A DNA stretch of 35,340 bases. Source: a virus. The notes beneath the pieces were generated by a model. That model was not told the DNA's origin and made no database searches. It worked only from the letters and a program-made list of their open reading frames with translations. A program made the position numbers and the translations under genes. Below, piece by piece: positions 1-6,745 of the stretch. Position 1 is the first letter of the stretch; each line of letters starts with the position of its first letter. The stretch covers positions 1 to 35,340 of the IMG/VR virus record IMGVR_UViG_3300012002_000305, one strand, 5' to 3'.

Positions 1-624
1 TCAATCCCAAAACCCCCGCCAATACAACCCTAGAAGACGAAAACCTTCAGTTACTTGTTTCTCAAATTCGTCCGTACGCTTCAGATTGAGCTTCGTTGCT
101 CCATAGTCGTCATTGAATATGAGTTCGTAGTACTCTTTCTTATCGTCTACAGGCTTGGTGTAAAATGGCTCCTTTTGATTTGGATCGTAACTAGGATTTG
201 GGTCATAGACATGCTCTGGATAGACCTCTTTACTATGACCTACGTATTCAAGCGCAAAGAGCACCTTCTCAATAATCTCATTCCAGTGCTCAAAAAGCGC
301 TGCGCTCATTTCTTCATCATCTATGCTGGGGTCATTTAGGTACGTTGTTACACGCTCTTTCCCAAACTGCCTATTGTACCGTGCTTTGTTATTACTAAGA
401 ATATAATGTGTTGGGACACCACGACGTGGAAGCTTGGCAAAATCTCTAAATATGGGATAGCACTTCTCTGCCATGGCAGATGAAGCGTTCCATGGCATGT
501 CAAAGGAATACCCTGTAAAGAACTTCTGGAGGGGTCGTATGACCCTCCACCTAAATTCTACGTATACATCATGCACCCAGTCTCGTACTATTTGTCTCTT
601 GCCTGTCGATGTAAACAGTTTCAT
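1..624 (-). CDS. Hypothetical protein, 207 aa
   Basis: Complete reading frame: ATG at 624 and TGA at the window edge. No family is recognised. The protein is rich in aromatic and acidic residues (repeated Tyr, Trp and Asp in the C-terminal half) and has no signal peptide or membrane segment, so it is probably a cytoplasmic phage protein. Its start codon overlaps the stop of the upstream 113-aa gene by one base, which implies translational coupling and one transcript. Function unknown. Confidence 0.75.
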   Translation of the reverse strand: MKLFTSTGKRQIVRDWVHDVYVEFRWRVIRPLQKFFTGYSFDMPWNASSAMAEKCYPIFRDFAKLPRRGVPTHYILSNNKARYNRQFGKERVTTYLNDPSIDDEEMSAALFEHWNEIIEKVLFALEYVGHSKEVYPEHVYDPNPSYDPNQKEPFYTKPVDDKKEYYELIFNDDYGATKLNLKRTDEFEKQVTEGFRLLGLYWRGFWD

Positions 625-965
625 TAGCCTTCATCATCCTCATCCTCTGAGCTAGGGGGAGTTATTGGTGGATGGTTAATTGCTTTAGCGAGCTTATTCA
701 TTCGGCGCAACATAGCGTTGTATGCTTTGCGATCACTATCATCTACATGAGGGTGATTTGGGTCACAAGCCTCAAACAATGTTATCAAGTCGTTTGCTGG
801 TTCCGTATAAACCTTAGAACCAGCCGACATGTAGACAAGTGTTTCTAGAACACGAAAGTCTTGCATATCGTTTGATGAGAATGCCCCGTTATTATCACCT
901 ATGCTATAGGACATCATTTCGAGCTTTTCATACCAAAGTTCAAATATTGCATCGCTTTTTCGCAT
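624..965 (-). CDS. Hypothetical protein, 113 aa
   Basis: ATG at 965 and TAA overlapping the next start by one base. Mostly helical-looking, with a strongly acidic C-terminus (Ser-Glu-Asp-Glu-Asp-Asp-Glu). It begins 15 bases after the 3' end of an initiator-like tRNA gene, so it is probably on the same primary transcript and released by tRNA processing. No recognisable domain. Confidence 0.7.
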   Translation of the reverse strand: MRKSDAIFELWYEKLEMMSYSIGDNNGAFSSNDMQDFRVLETLVYMSAGSKVYTEPANDLITLFEACDPNHPHVDDSDRKAYNAMLRRMNKLAKAINHPPITPPSSEDEDDEG

Positions 966-980
966 AATAACCTCGTAATA

Positions 981-1053
981 TAGCGGGAGGGGGATTCGAA
1001 CCCCCGACCTGGTGCTTATGAGACACCCGAGCTACCAACTGCTCCACCCCGCA
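981..1053 (-). tRNA. tRNA-Met(CAT), initiator-like
   Basis: Full cloverleaf with anticodon loop CTCATAA, D-stem GAGC/GCTC and T-arm GGGGG-TTCGAAT-CCCCC. Two initiator hallmarks are visible: an unpaired 1-72 (U1, U72) and a purine11:pyrimidine24 pair (A11-U24). The anticodon stem lacks the usual three G-C pairs. CCA is not encoded. It lies 11 bases downstream of an ACTAATTA element (1064-1071). Confidence 0.93.
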
Positions 1054-1063
1054 ACGTGTTATC

Positions 1064-1071
1064 TAATTAGT
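1064..1071 (-). promoter_or_regulatory. ACTAATTA element upstream of initiator-like tRNA
   Basis: Minus-strand ACTAATTA directly after the thioredoxin stop codon and 11 bases before the tRNA 5' end. It is one of about 15 intergenic copies in the window, all oriented toward the following gene. Inferred to be a phage promoter element; no experimental basis. Confidence 0.5.
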
Positions 1072-1072
1072 G

Positions 1073-1444
1073 TTAGAGAGTGAGATTGAACTCTTCTTCT
1101 ATAATTTGTAAGAACCTGCCGCGTGGAGTAGCTCCTGATTCCATGTGAAGGCGACGCTTCCTGTCTGTCGATAGAAATAGTATCGTTGGAATTGAGCGAA
1201 TTGTCAAAAGATGAGCGAGGTCTGTCTGGGTATCGACATCGACCTTGTAGAAGTCGATTCTACCCTCAAAATCCTTTGCTAGCTGCTCAAGGATAGGGGA
1301 TACCATTTTACAGGGTGCACACCAGTCCGCATAGAAGTCTACTATCACCGGTTTATCGTTTTTAGGTACTTGACTCTCTAAATCAGCTTCATCTTCAAAT
1401 GCAAGTACTTGACTCGTAAATTCAGCTTTTGTCAGTTCGTTCAT
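1073..1444 (-). CDS. Thioredoxin
   Basis: A 123-aa single-domain thioredoxin, a dithiol-disulfide oxidoreductase of the cytoplasm. The active site W41-C-A-P-C45 follows strand VIVDFYAD, and the conserved cis-proline context SIPT comes later. The start is the ATG at 1444, preceded by AGGAG seven bases upstream. A longer frame exists, but its first 35 codons lie inside the tmRNA 3' end, so it is rejected. Thioredoxin reduces ribonucleotide reductases, and this phage encodes a class II reductase (11942-14053), so it may be the electron donor (inference). Located between tmRNA and an initiator-like tRNA. Confidence 0.93.
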   Translation of the reverse strand: MNELTKAEFTSQVLAFEDEADLESQVPKNDKPVIVDFYADWCAPCKMVSPILEQLAKDFEGRIDFYKVDVDTQTDLAHLLTIRSIPTILFLSTDRKRRLHMESGATPRGRFLQIIEEEFNLTL

Positions 1445-1456
1445 TGTTGCTCCTAT

Positions 1457-1741
1457 TGGAAGTGGGCGGATTTGAACCGCCGTCTTGCATACTACATAAT
1501 AACCTGAAGGAGGTTGTTTTGCAGGAGACGATTCCCTCAACGTCTGCAATGACTATGGATTATTTGTCATCAGGCGCGTCATTTGTTCCTGATTAGCAAC
1601 TACTTGTTGCCTTCACCAGGTGAGTTGCCAACCTATAGTGAAGGGTTGATTACGCCGCTAGTGCGTACTGAGTGTTGTCAGTTAGTTTTGAAGAACGCTG
1701 GTTATTACGCTTTTGTATGCAATCGAAACCTTGTCACCCCC
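1457..1741 (-). ncRNA. ssrA: tmRNA (ssrA), one-piece
   Basis: Rescues stalled ribosomes and tags nascent peptides. The 5' end GGGGGTG (1741-1735) pairs with CACTTCC (1458-1464), with A73 at 1457. The 5' side carries the characteristic GGTTTCGATTGCATAC segment, and the 3' side has T-arm GGCGG-TTCAAAT-CCGCC. The internal reading frame ends in codons for T-D-N-T-Q-Y-A-L-A-A then TAA (1682-1650), a typical protease-recognised tag ending. A hairpin CCTTCAC/GTGAAGG follows the tag. At about 285 nt it is shorter than the roughly 360-nt E. coli RNA. CCA is not encoded. An ACTAATTA element (1750-1757) ends 8 bases upstream. Confidence 0.93.
1650..1682 (-). other. tmRNA tag-peptide reading frame
   Basis: In-frame codons read T-D-N-T-Q-Y-A-L-A-A-stop. 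The resume codon may be a few codons upstream (preceding codons are TCA AAA CTA). The ALAA ending matches bacterial SsrA degrons recognised by ClpXP. Confidence 0.8.
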
Positions 1742-1749
1742 GATTGCTG

Positions 1750-1757
1750 TAATTAGT
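1750..1757 (-). promoter_or_regulatory. ACTAATTA element upstream of tmRNA
   Basis: Starts one base after the TAG of the 101-aa gene and ends 8 bases before the tmRNA 5' end. It gives the best-defined spacing between this element and an RNA 5' terminus. Confidence 0.55.
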
Positions 1758-1758
1758 G

Positions 1759-2064
1759 CTATTTCCTGTGTACCTCAGCTTGTTCATTTAGGGTTTTCAG
1801 ATCCTCGTTCCATCGTTGATGAAATTGTTTTTCTCCATCATCTTCAGCAACTAGATAGTCTACTCGCTCGAGCATAATCGCTGTTTCACGTACGTGTTTT
1901 GCTGTAGCTTTTAACTTCTCAATCGTTTCTGGTGAGTAGTGTTTGCCTACCATTTCGCCCCATTCATTGAGCTCTTCGGAATCATTCTGCTCAATCAGCT
2001 TATCGAGATCGTACTCAATGTCTCGAAATCGATATTGTATATAGTTCCAGGTTCCACCACTCAT
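1759..2064 (-). CDS. Hypothetical protein, 101 aa
   Basis: ATG at 2064 with a purine-rich GGGATGAGAG ahead of it, and TAG just before the tmRNA promoter element. Highly charged and probably all-helical (Leu-, Glu- and Lys-rich), with no transmembrane segment. It follows the methyltransferase gene by 11 bases and is probably the last gene of that operon. No family recognised. Confidence 0.7.
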   Translation of the reverse strand: MSGGTWNYIQYRFRDIEYDLDKLIEQNDSEELNEWGEMVGKHYSPETIEKLKATAKHVRETAIMLERVDYLVAEDDGEKQFHQRWNEDLKTLNEQAEVHRK

Positions 2065-2075
2065 ACTCTCATCCC

Positions 2076-2738
2076 TTATGCCTTTTTTAATATACCGTTC
2101 AACCAGCGTAAGCCTGGCCGATCGGGGCGCACATCATCAGTAATCCAAAAATCAATATGTTCCAAATGTCTACTGAGATAGCCTAAAATATCTCGCTCGG
2201 TCATATGCATATATGGTATGTCATGCTTTGTTTGCGTACCCCGACCGTACTTAAACGAGTAGTAAAGAATACCATACTTCTTAAGGGCGTACTCTAAACG
2301 GGTGAACACCTCACGAAGTTCCCACTTTGGTACATGAAGTAACGAAGCACACGCCCAAATGCCATCAAATTCCTCAACCTGACGCATATGCTGAAACGAC
2401 TGTATAAGAACCTCGTGCGATAGCCGCGAAGAAATCTTAGTGGCCAAGACTGACGATGGTTCCATTATCGTTACCTTGAACCCTTGATTAAGGAATACCT
2501 CGCTATCTCGCCCAGAGCCTGCTCCAGCGTCTAGAATATGAGCTCCTTTCGGGAGTAGCGGAAGAAAGCGATTGTACAATTCGGACATATCTAAGTCAAG
2601 CGTGCTCTCAACAAACGATGCCGCTATTTTATTATATGCGGTATACGGGTCGATCGTGTCTGAGGGTAGCGTGACAGCTGGTCGAGGTGTATCGGTAGCA
2701 GGTTTTGTCCCACCTCGTCTCATGTTCCCCTCTATCAT
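2076..2738 (-). CDS. Class I SAM-dependent methyltransferase
   Basis: 220 aa. Motif I is the glycine-rich loop LDAGAGSGRD (residues 69-78), followed by an acidic end of strand 2 (IMEPS) and motif IV-like WACASLLHVP. This is the Rossmann layout of small-molecule-type class I methyltransferases (Methyltransf_11/25). Nothing in the sequence shows the substrate, and no DNA-methylase catalytic motif (DPPY or PC) is seen. The start at 2738 overlaps the upstream stop by four bases (ATGA), indicating coupled translation. Confidence 0.85.
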   Translation of the reverse strand: MIEGNMRRGGTKPATDTPRPAVTLPSDTIDPYTAYNKIAASFVESTLDLDMSELYNRFLPLLPKGAHILDAGAGSGRDSEVFLNQGFKVTIMEPSSVLATKISSRLSHEVLIQSFQHMRQVEEFDGIWACASLLHVPKWELREVFTRLEYALKKYGILYYSFKYGRGTQTKHDIPYMHMTERDILGYLSRHLEHIDFWITDDVRPDRPGLRWLNGILKKA

Positions 2739-2956
2739 AGATGCTTCCTGTGTTCACGCTCTCGTCGAATCGCTATATCTTCAAGAGTTTGCATGGCACG
2801 ATAAAAGAGTACATTGTCTGATTTAACTCGTGTAAGATCTTCGAACTTTGGGTACAAGTCTTCTAGACATACGATAGTCTCCCCGCATCGTACATACCCA
2901 CGTGGAGAGCTATCGACAGTTACTGCAGCATCGTTAATCCTTACTAGCTTTGCCAT
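2735..2956 (-). CDS. Hypothetical protein, 73 aa
   Basis: Small protein with an N-terminal beta-rich half (KLVRINDAAVTV) and a basic helical C-terminus. It overlaps the HAD gene upstream by 23 bases and the methyltransferase downstream by 4, so all three are translated from one message. No family recognised. Confidence 0.65.
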   Translation of the reverse strand: MAKLVRINDAAVTVDSSPRGYVRCGETIVCLEDLYPKFEDLTRVKSDNVLFYRAMQTLEDIAIRREREHRKHL

Positions 2957-3371
2957 GTTTGTTCTTCTCCTCTACGAAAGTATCGACGATCTCAGCCATT
3001 AACCCGCCAGGTTGATATCCATCGTTAGTAGATACATCTGGCATAATGAATAATGCTATTATACCTGCTTTTTGTAATGCTTCGACCTCATATGGATCAT
3101 TATCAAAAAATACCGATATATGAAACTCATCATCTGACATCAGTTGCTTATGGCAAATAAAATCGGCTTTCGTTGGATAGAAGCGATGTACTTTACCTAT
3201 CGCCATGATGCGGTTGTCGGGAATCCCTAGCATCGCTGCACGCTGGTATATATCTTCTCCAATCTCATTACGAGATGTGATGATACACGCCTCCGAATGC
3301 TTTACGTACTCTTTAGCGAGTTCGAAGAAAGCTTCGTTGGTTAGTGTACCATCAAAATCAAAGCCTATCAT
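2934..3371 (-). CDS. HAD-superfamily phosphatase-like protein
   Basis: 145 aa. Motif I is DFDGT (residues 5-9; nucleophile D5, acid/base D7), motif II is ITSRN (30-34), Lys60/Lys68 are motif III candidates, and motif IV is FFDND (88-92). This is the compact capless HAD layout common in phages; relatives act as nucleotidases or polynucleotide phosphatases. There is no kinase domain, so it is not a complete T4 Pnk-type end-healing enzyme. Given the tRNA processing theme, RNA 3'-phosphate removal is possible but is not shown by the sequence. Confidence 0.8.
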   Translation of the reverse strand: MIGFDFDGTLTNEAFFELAKEYVKHSEACIITSRNEIGEDIYQRAAMLGIPDNRIMAIGKVHRFYPTKADFICHKQLMSDDEFHISVFFDNDPYEVEALQKAGIIALFIMPDVSTNDGYQPGGLMAEIVDTFVEEKNKHGKASKD

Positions 3372-3372
3372 A

Positions 3373-4128
3373 TCATACTTCTATGAAGTGAACTGGAAAA
3401 CCAGCTTGATATATCCCCGCAAGAGGTACCATTCCATTTTTGTTCACTACTACTTCAGCATGACCGAACCGTTCAACAGCCTCAGCATCAAGAACACTAG
3501 TCACCTCTACGTAGTTAAAGTGTATGGTATCACGAACTAGTAGTACATGATACCCTGACCGCGTTTTTAGCACGTGAGTGGTAACCTCATGCTCATGCAT
3601 GCTAGCTACAAAACGCTCCACCAAGTCAAACCCTTCTTCAGGAACATCAAAATCTATATCTATGAGATGCTTGGTGCCCTTTGCTCGTTGGTAGCAGTTG
3701 AGCAATTCAGTATCAAGCGATGCGAGCTTACGTTCAGCATCTTTCGATGTTGAAAGGTCGAAAAGTAGCTGTGTAGTTTTACTGTAAAACTCCTGTAGAG
3801 CTTTTCGACCAGAAACAGGGTTTATGTTAGCATACATTACCAAGCACTTTTCAGGTAGTTGAACACCGCCACGCGAAAGGTACCCGCCATATGCCACTTC
3901 AAAGGTGCGCACCGTTCGCATAAATACCTCAAACGAATCTTGTTTCACAAGCTTACGACCAAACATCTCTGTTCGACCAAGCTCATAATGGCGCCGCTCT
4001 TCTTCGGTAAGGTACTTGTTTCGTGCTGACATCGAGAGAAAGTATGCTTCTTCAGGAAGCAGCTCTCCGAGCAGATCATGAAACTTACGCACCTCATCTT
4101 CACTATGTACTAGTTTGTAGTAACTCAT
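3373..4128 (-). CDS. Archaeo-eukaryotic primase (AEP)-like protein
   Basis: 251 aa. The C-terminal half has the pattern of an AEP catalytic core: acidic motif DIDFD (157-161), then TRSGYHVLL (189-197), matching the sGxHhhh second motif, with acidic residues further on for the third. The segment CLVMYANINP (95-104) resembles the strand preceding the core in phage primase-like proteins. If correct it would synthesise primers or copy short nucleic acid. No helicase or zinc domain is fused. The call rests on motif spacing only. It abuts the cREC gene (start at 4128, neighbour stop at 4129). Confidence 0.5.
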   Translation of the reverse strand: MSYYKLVHSEDEVRKFHDLLGELLPEEAYFLSMSARNKYLTEEERRHYELGRTEMFGRKLVKQDSFEVFMRTVRTFEVAYGGYLSRGGVQLPEKCLVMYANINPVSGRKALQEFYSKTTQLLFDLSTSKDAERKLASLDTELLNCYQRAKGTKHLIDIDFDVPEEGFDLVERFVASMHEHEVTTHVLKTRSGYHVLLVRDTIHFNYVEVTSVLDAEAVERFGHAEVVVNKNGMVPLAGIYQAGFPVHFIEV

Positions 4129-4515
4129 TTATAATACCTCATTCAATGCCGTAAGTGGGAAGGATGAAAACGGAATATGCTCTATATCGACATCTCGTCG
4201 TAGTGTGCTACGCATGGACTGAGCAGCAACCACGTTGGACGAGTGTATGAATATTTTACGAATTTGTTCCGTATAACCATACCCATCAACAAAATCACGT
4301 TTGATACGATCTGCAAGCACTCGACCTTCGTCAAGTCCTTCTCCAAGGTCGTTATCGAGCATCACTACACGATATGGCTGCCCATCCTCGTATGCTGCTC
4401 TGAGCTCCGCATGAGCTGTAGATACAATATCTGTGATGAATAGCTGATGACTAGTTAGGTGCTTACGAATCAGCTCTTTTCGATTTACACTGTCCTCTAA
4501 GACTAGTATCTTCAT
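4129..4515 (-). CDS. Receiver-like domain protein (cREC type)
   Basis: 128 aa, a stand-alone receiver-fold domain. The N-terminus KILVLEDS carries the first acidic strand, MLDNDLGEG (52-60) carries the phospho-acceptor-like Asp, and FIHSSN (89-94) introduces a conserved His. The D-x-D-L-G plus I-H-S-x-N signature fits the cyclic-phosphate-processing receiver family (cREC) better than classic two-component receivers. Cognate kinase unknown; the window also encodes a histidine kinase (14272-15474), but nothing shows they interact. There is no output domain. Confidence 0.7.
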   Translation of the reverse strand: MKILVLEDSVNRKELIRKHLTSHQLFITDIVSTAHAELRAAYEDGQPYRVVMLDNDLGEGLDEGRVLADRIKRDFVDGYGYTEQIRKIFIHSSNVVAAQSMRSTLRRDVDIEHIPFSSFPLTALNEVL

Positions 4516-4538
4516 ATCTATTATATCTGATGTGTGTA

Positions 4539-5327
4539 TCAGAAGTCAAACTTAGCTTTTAGTATTCTCGCATCTCGTTTGGAAAGCTGCGGCTCTAGCG
4601 TATCCCAATGCTCTTTAACAAGAGAGCCTACAAGATTACGTTCATCACGAGATAGCTTTACGCTATACCGCTCGTGACGTTCCCATGCATCGAAGGCCAT
4701 TGGTACAATTGGCTGAATCATATCAGCGATTGCTTCAGCGTAGTCTCGAATTTCTTTTTGAGCATGCTCATCCGTTCGAAGACGAAGAAAGTGAAATAGA
4801 TTATGAAGGTCGATATTCCAATAAAATTCTGTATAGACTGAAAGTGGGAGGTTAATGCGGGCTAGCTCGCGAGCTACGCCATTGTCAATATATTCCCCAT
4901 ACTGTGCCGCTGCATCATTTTGCTCAGCGAGCATATGTTGTAACATAACTTCGTTGTTATGGGGATCATAACCCTCCTCAGAGCCCTGGTGATCTCCTTT
5001 TGCCTGGATACGGAGCTCTTCAGGAAGGAAAAACTCAGTATCCAACTCAACATAGCGACCGGAGATTTCGTTCATTCGCGCCGTGCGGTGTCGTACCCAT
5101 TGACGGGCAACAAAAATAGGCATTTTGAGATGAAACGTGAACAGTACCTGCTCAAATGGAGACGAATGGCTATTACGCATGAGAAAGTCAATCAAGCCAG
5201 CGTCTTGTTTTGGTGTCTTTGTGCCTTGGTTCGTTGAAATACGAGCTGAAGTGACGATACGCTCATCATCACCCATATGATCGACAAGCTTCACAAAGCC
5301 ATTTGTGTGTACAGTGGTAGTAGCCAT
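4539..5327 (-). CDS. thyX: Flavin-dependent thymidylate synthase ThyX
   Basis: 262 aa. Makes dTMP from dUMP using methylene-tetrahydrofolate, FAD and NADPH. The ThyX signature RHR-x4-NE-x-S-x-RY is present at residues 79-92, preceded by the FAD- and dUMP-binding helix (MPIFVARQWV) and followed by the usual LRxDxHAQxEIR motif. Full length compared with bacterial ThyX. AGAGG lies upstream of ATG 5327. With the B12-dependent ribonucleotide reductase and thioredoxin it forms a deoxynucleotide supply set. Confidence 0.97.
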   Translation of the reverse strand: MATTTVHTNGFVKLVDHMGDDERIVTSARISTNQGTKTPKQDAGLIDFLMRNSHSSPFEQVLFTFHLKMPIFVARQWVRHRTARMNEISGRYVELDTEFFLPEELRIQAKGDHQGSEEGYDPHNNEVMLQHMLAEQNDAAAQYGEYIDNGVARELARINLPLSVYTEFYWNIDLHNLFHFLRLRTDEHAQKEIRDYAEAIADMIQPIVPMAFDAWERHERYSVKLSRDERNLVGSLVKEHWDTLEPQLSKRDARILKAKFDF

Positions 5328-5354
5328 ATAATATCCTCTATATTGTTGGTTGTG

Positions 5355-5606
5355 TTAATATACTACTAAATCTCGTCGCAGGAAAGCTAAGTACAATTCA
5401 CCTATAATGAATCCAGGTCCTTCAACCTTACAGATTATATTGCTATTCATTGCCGCAGTTAACCGTAGTACCTTGAAATTCCCCATCAACGGTTGTGGAC
5501 CTTCCCATACATTCCAGTTACGTAGGCGAGTGTTACGATAAATCGTTTGAACGGTTTGTTCGAGATTCATATCGGGGGTGACCGACACATGAAATAGCTT
5601 AGCCAT
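5355..5606 (-). CDS. Hypothetical protein, 83 aa
   Basis: Starts at 5606, overlapping the stop of the upstream gene by one base, and ends GTA-TAT-TAA. Beta-rich, no membrane segment. The N-terminus KLFHVSVTPDMNLEQTVQTIYRNTR suggests a small alpha/beta fold, but no family is recognised. Confidence 0.65.
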   Translation of the reverse strand: MAKLFHVSVTPDMNLEQTVQTIYRNTRLRNWNVWEGPQPLMGNFKVLRLTAAMNSNIICKVEGPGFIIGELYLAFLRRDLVVY

Positions 5607-6106
5607 TATTCCGCTGCATCCACAAAGATAGGTACTGTAAATACGGTGGACGTCTCATTGACTGACTCACCGTTATTCGTTTCTCTTTCAACTTTCTCTG
5701 TTACTGTTATATCAGCTGGGTCTTGATTAAATGCTTTCGCCAGCTGCTTAGCGAGGGTGTCGTAAAATCGAACACGCGACGGTTCTGTGTTCTTTGCTCC
5801 AAATGTGACATAGTCAATTGGATCTAAGGACTCATGTAGAAACTCTTCAATAATTTTCCATACGGTATGAAATACTTTAGCTGCCAATTTCATCCCTAGG
5901 TCTATACGATCATGAGTTCCCTCATCACCAATGCCCTCATTTTCATTGAAAACCTTAAACGTTACGTCTAACGTATCCCCATCTTGAGTAAAGTTCACAA
6001 GATATTTATACTCAGTACCAGGTAATCGAAACCCATAGAGATAGTCGGATAATCGTTTATAGGGGACAGCTAGGCTACCATCAATAACTTCAACTAAATG
6101 CATCAT
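5606..6106 (-). CDS. Hypothetical protein, 166 aa
   Basis: Translation probably starts at ATG 6106 or the adjacent ATG 6103; a TTG two codons earlier is possible. No Shine-Dalgarno sequence precedes any of these, because the region is occupied by the U-tract of the upstream terminator and a variant ACTAATTG element. The message may therefore be nearly leaderless. The C-terminus is Thr/Glu-rich and then hydrophobic (STVFTVPIFVDAAE). No domain recognised. Confidence 0.65.
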   Translation of the reverse strand: MMHLVEVIDGSLAVPYKRLSDYLYGFRLPGTEYKYLVNFTQDGDTLDVTFKVFNENEGIGDEGTHDRIDLGMKLAAKVFHTVWKIIEEFLHESLDPIDYVTFGAKNTEPSRVRFYDTLAKQLAKAFNQDPADITVTEKVERETNNGESVNETSTVFTVPIFVDAAE

Positions 6107-6109
6107 ATT

Positions 6110-6117
6110 CAATTAGT
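6110..6117 (-). promoter_or_regulatory. ACTAATTG variant promoter element
   Basis: Immediately follows the T-tract of the terminator at 6122-6149 and precedes the 166-aa gene by only a few bases. It fits the recurring ACTAATTA class with one change. Confidence 0.4.
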
Positions 6118-6121
6118 ACAA

Positions 6122-6149
6122 AAAAAGAGCGCCAACTTGGCGCTCTTAG
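6122..6149 (-). terminator. Rho-independent terminator
   Basis: Minus-strand hairpin AAGAGCGCC-AAGTT-GGCGCTCTT followed by a T-run. It closes the transcript of the 111-aa zinc-ribbon-like gene. Confidence 0.9.
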
Positions 6150-6172
6150 TACTTTTTCTATATGTGCTAAAG

Positions 6173-6508
6173 CTAATCAGCAGATGGTTGCGTCATCTGC
6201 TCGATAAGAGAAGCTGCATCAGGAGTTGTGTTTTCTTGAGACTCTTCAGCTGCAGCCTGATTCTTCAACTCTTCTGGAACTACAATCTGTACAGTTTCGA
6301 TCGCACCGCTCTTTTGAAGAGAAAGGAGCACTTCATTTAGACAGTGTAAACAATACAAGTACTCTCCTTGCTTGTTCCCCTCTGAGTCCGCAAACGATAG
6401 ATGTAGCGTAGCATTGGTAATGTCCCCGTGTTTAGGACAGTAAAATCGTACTTTATCTTGGGGTACGCCAGTAGCGTCTTGTTCGGGTGTTACAGGCTGG
6501 TCTGCCAT
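6173..6508 (-). CDS. Small zinc-ribbon-like protein, 111 aa
   Basis: The core has metal-ligand spacing YCPKHGD (one Cys, one His) and, about 30 residues later, YCLHC (two Cys), consistent with a single zinc ribbon. The tails are acidic and Gln/Glu-rich, probably disordered. ATG 6508 is preceded by AAGGAG ten bases upstream. The roughly 180-nt leader is the structured RNA at 6541-6692, so the gene may share a transcript with that RNA or be regulated by it. Confidence 0.65.
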   Translation of the reverse strand: MADQPVTPEQDATGVPQDKVRFYCPKHGDITNATLHLSFADSEGNKQGEYLYCLHCLNEVLLSLQKSGAIETVQIVVPEELKNQAAAEESQENTTPDAASLIEQMTQPSAD

Positions 6509-6540
6509 ATTTCATTTGCTCCTTAGAATAAAAGTAGATT

Positions 6541-6692
6541 GATGAGATCACCTGGCGACGGTTGCTGGTATTTTTTATCGAGTTGTCTCAAGACCAGCCA
6601 CGACAACTTATTCATCAATTGCTCCGATGAGCTCTTTGTATGGAGGCGGTTACCCGCCAAGAAGTAGCCGTCGTCACCACTGCACCGATCTA
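6541..6692 (-). ncRNA. Candidate structured RNA beside Ro60 gene (Y-RNA-like or 5' leader)
   Basis: Starts a few bases after an ACTAATTA element (6697-6704) that follows the Ro60 terminator. Closing helices are AGATC/GATCT (6687-6691 with 6545-6549) and GACGACGG/CCGTCGCC (6668-6675 with 6554-6561, one mismatch). These enclose three hairpins: GGCGG-GTAA-CCGCC with a GNRA loop (6645-6658), GCTC-ATCG-GAGC (6621-6632) and GCTGGT/ACCAGC (6564-6569 with 6593-6598). Adjacent to a Ro60 gene, a Y RNA is an obvious hypothesis. No terminator separates it from the 111-aa gene, so a leader function is the alternative. Confidence 0.5.
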
Positions 6693-6696
6693 CCAA

Positions 6697-6704
6697 TAAT
6701 TAGT
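6697..6704 (-). promoter_or_regulatory. ACTAATTA element upstream of structured RNA
   Basis: Lies between the Ro60 terminator and the structured RNA, oriented toward the RNA. Confidence 0.5.
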
Positions 6705-6716
6705 GTCTCTAATATA

Positions 6717-6740
6717 CGGTAGGATCCTTTGATCCTACCG
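6717..6740 (-). terminator. Terminator hairpin after Ro60 gene
   Basis: Perfect 10-bp inverted repeat CGGTAGGATC/GATCCTACCG with a 4-base loop, starting six bases after the Ro60 stop. The U-run is weak on the minus strand but clear on the plus strand, so it may act in both directions. Confidence 0.75.
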
Positions 6741-6745
6741 ATTTT

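Noticed and set aside
1445-1549. N-terminal extension of thioredoxin
   Set aside because: Lies within the tmRNA acceptor and T-arm; the internal ATG has its own Shine-Dalgarno.
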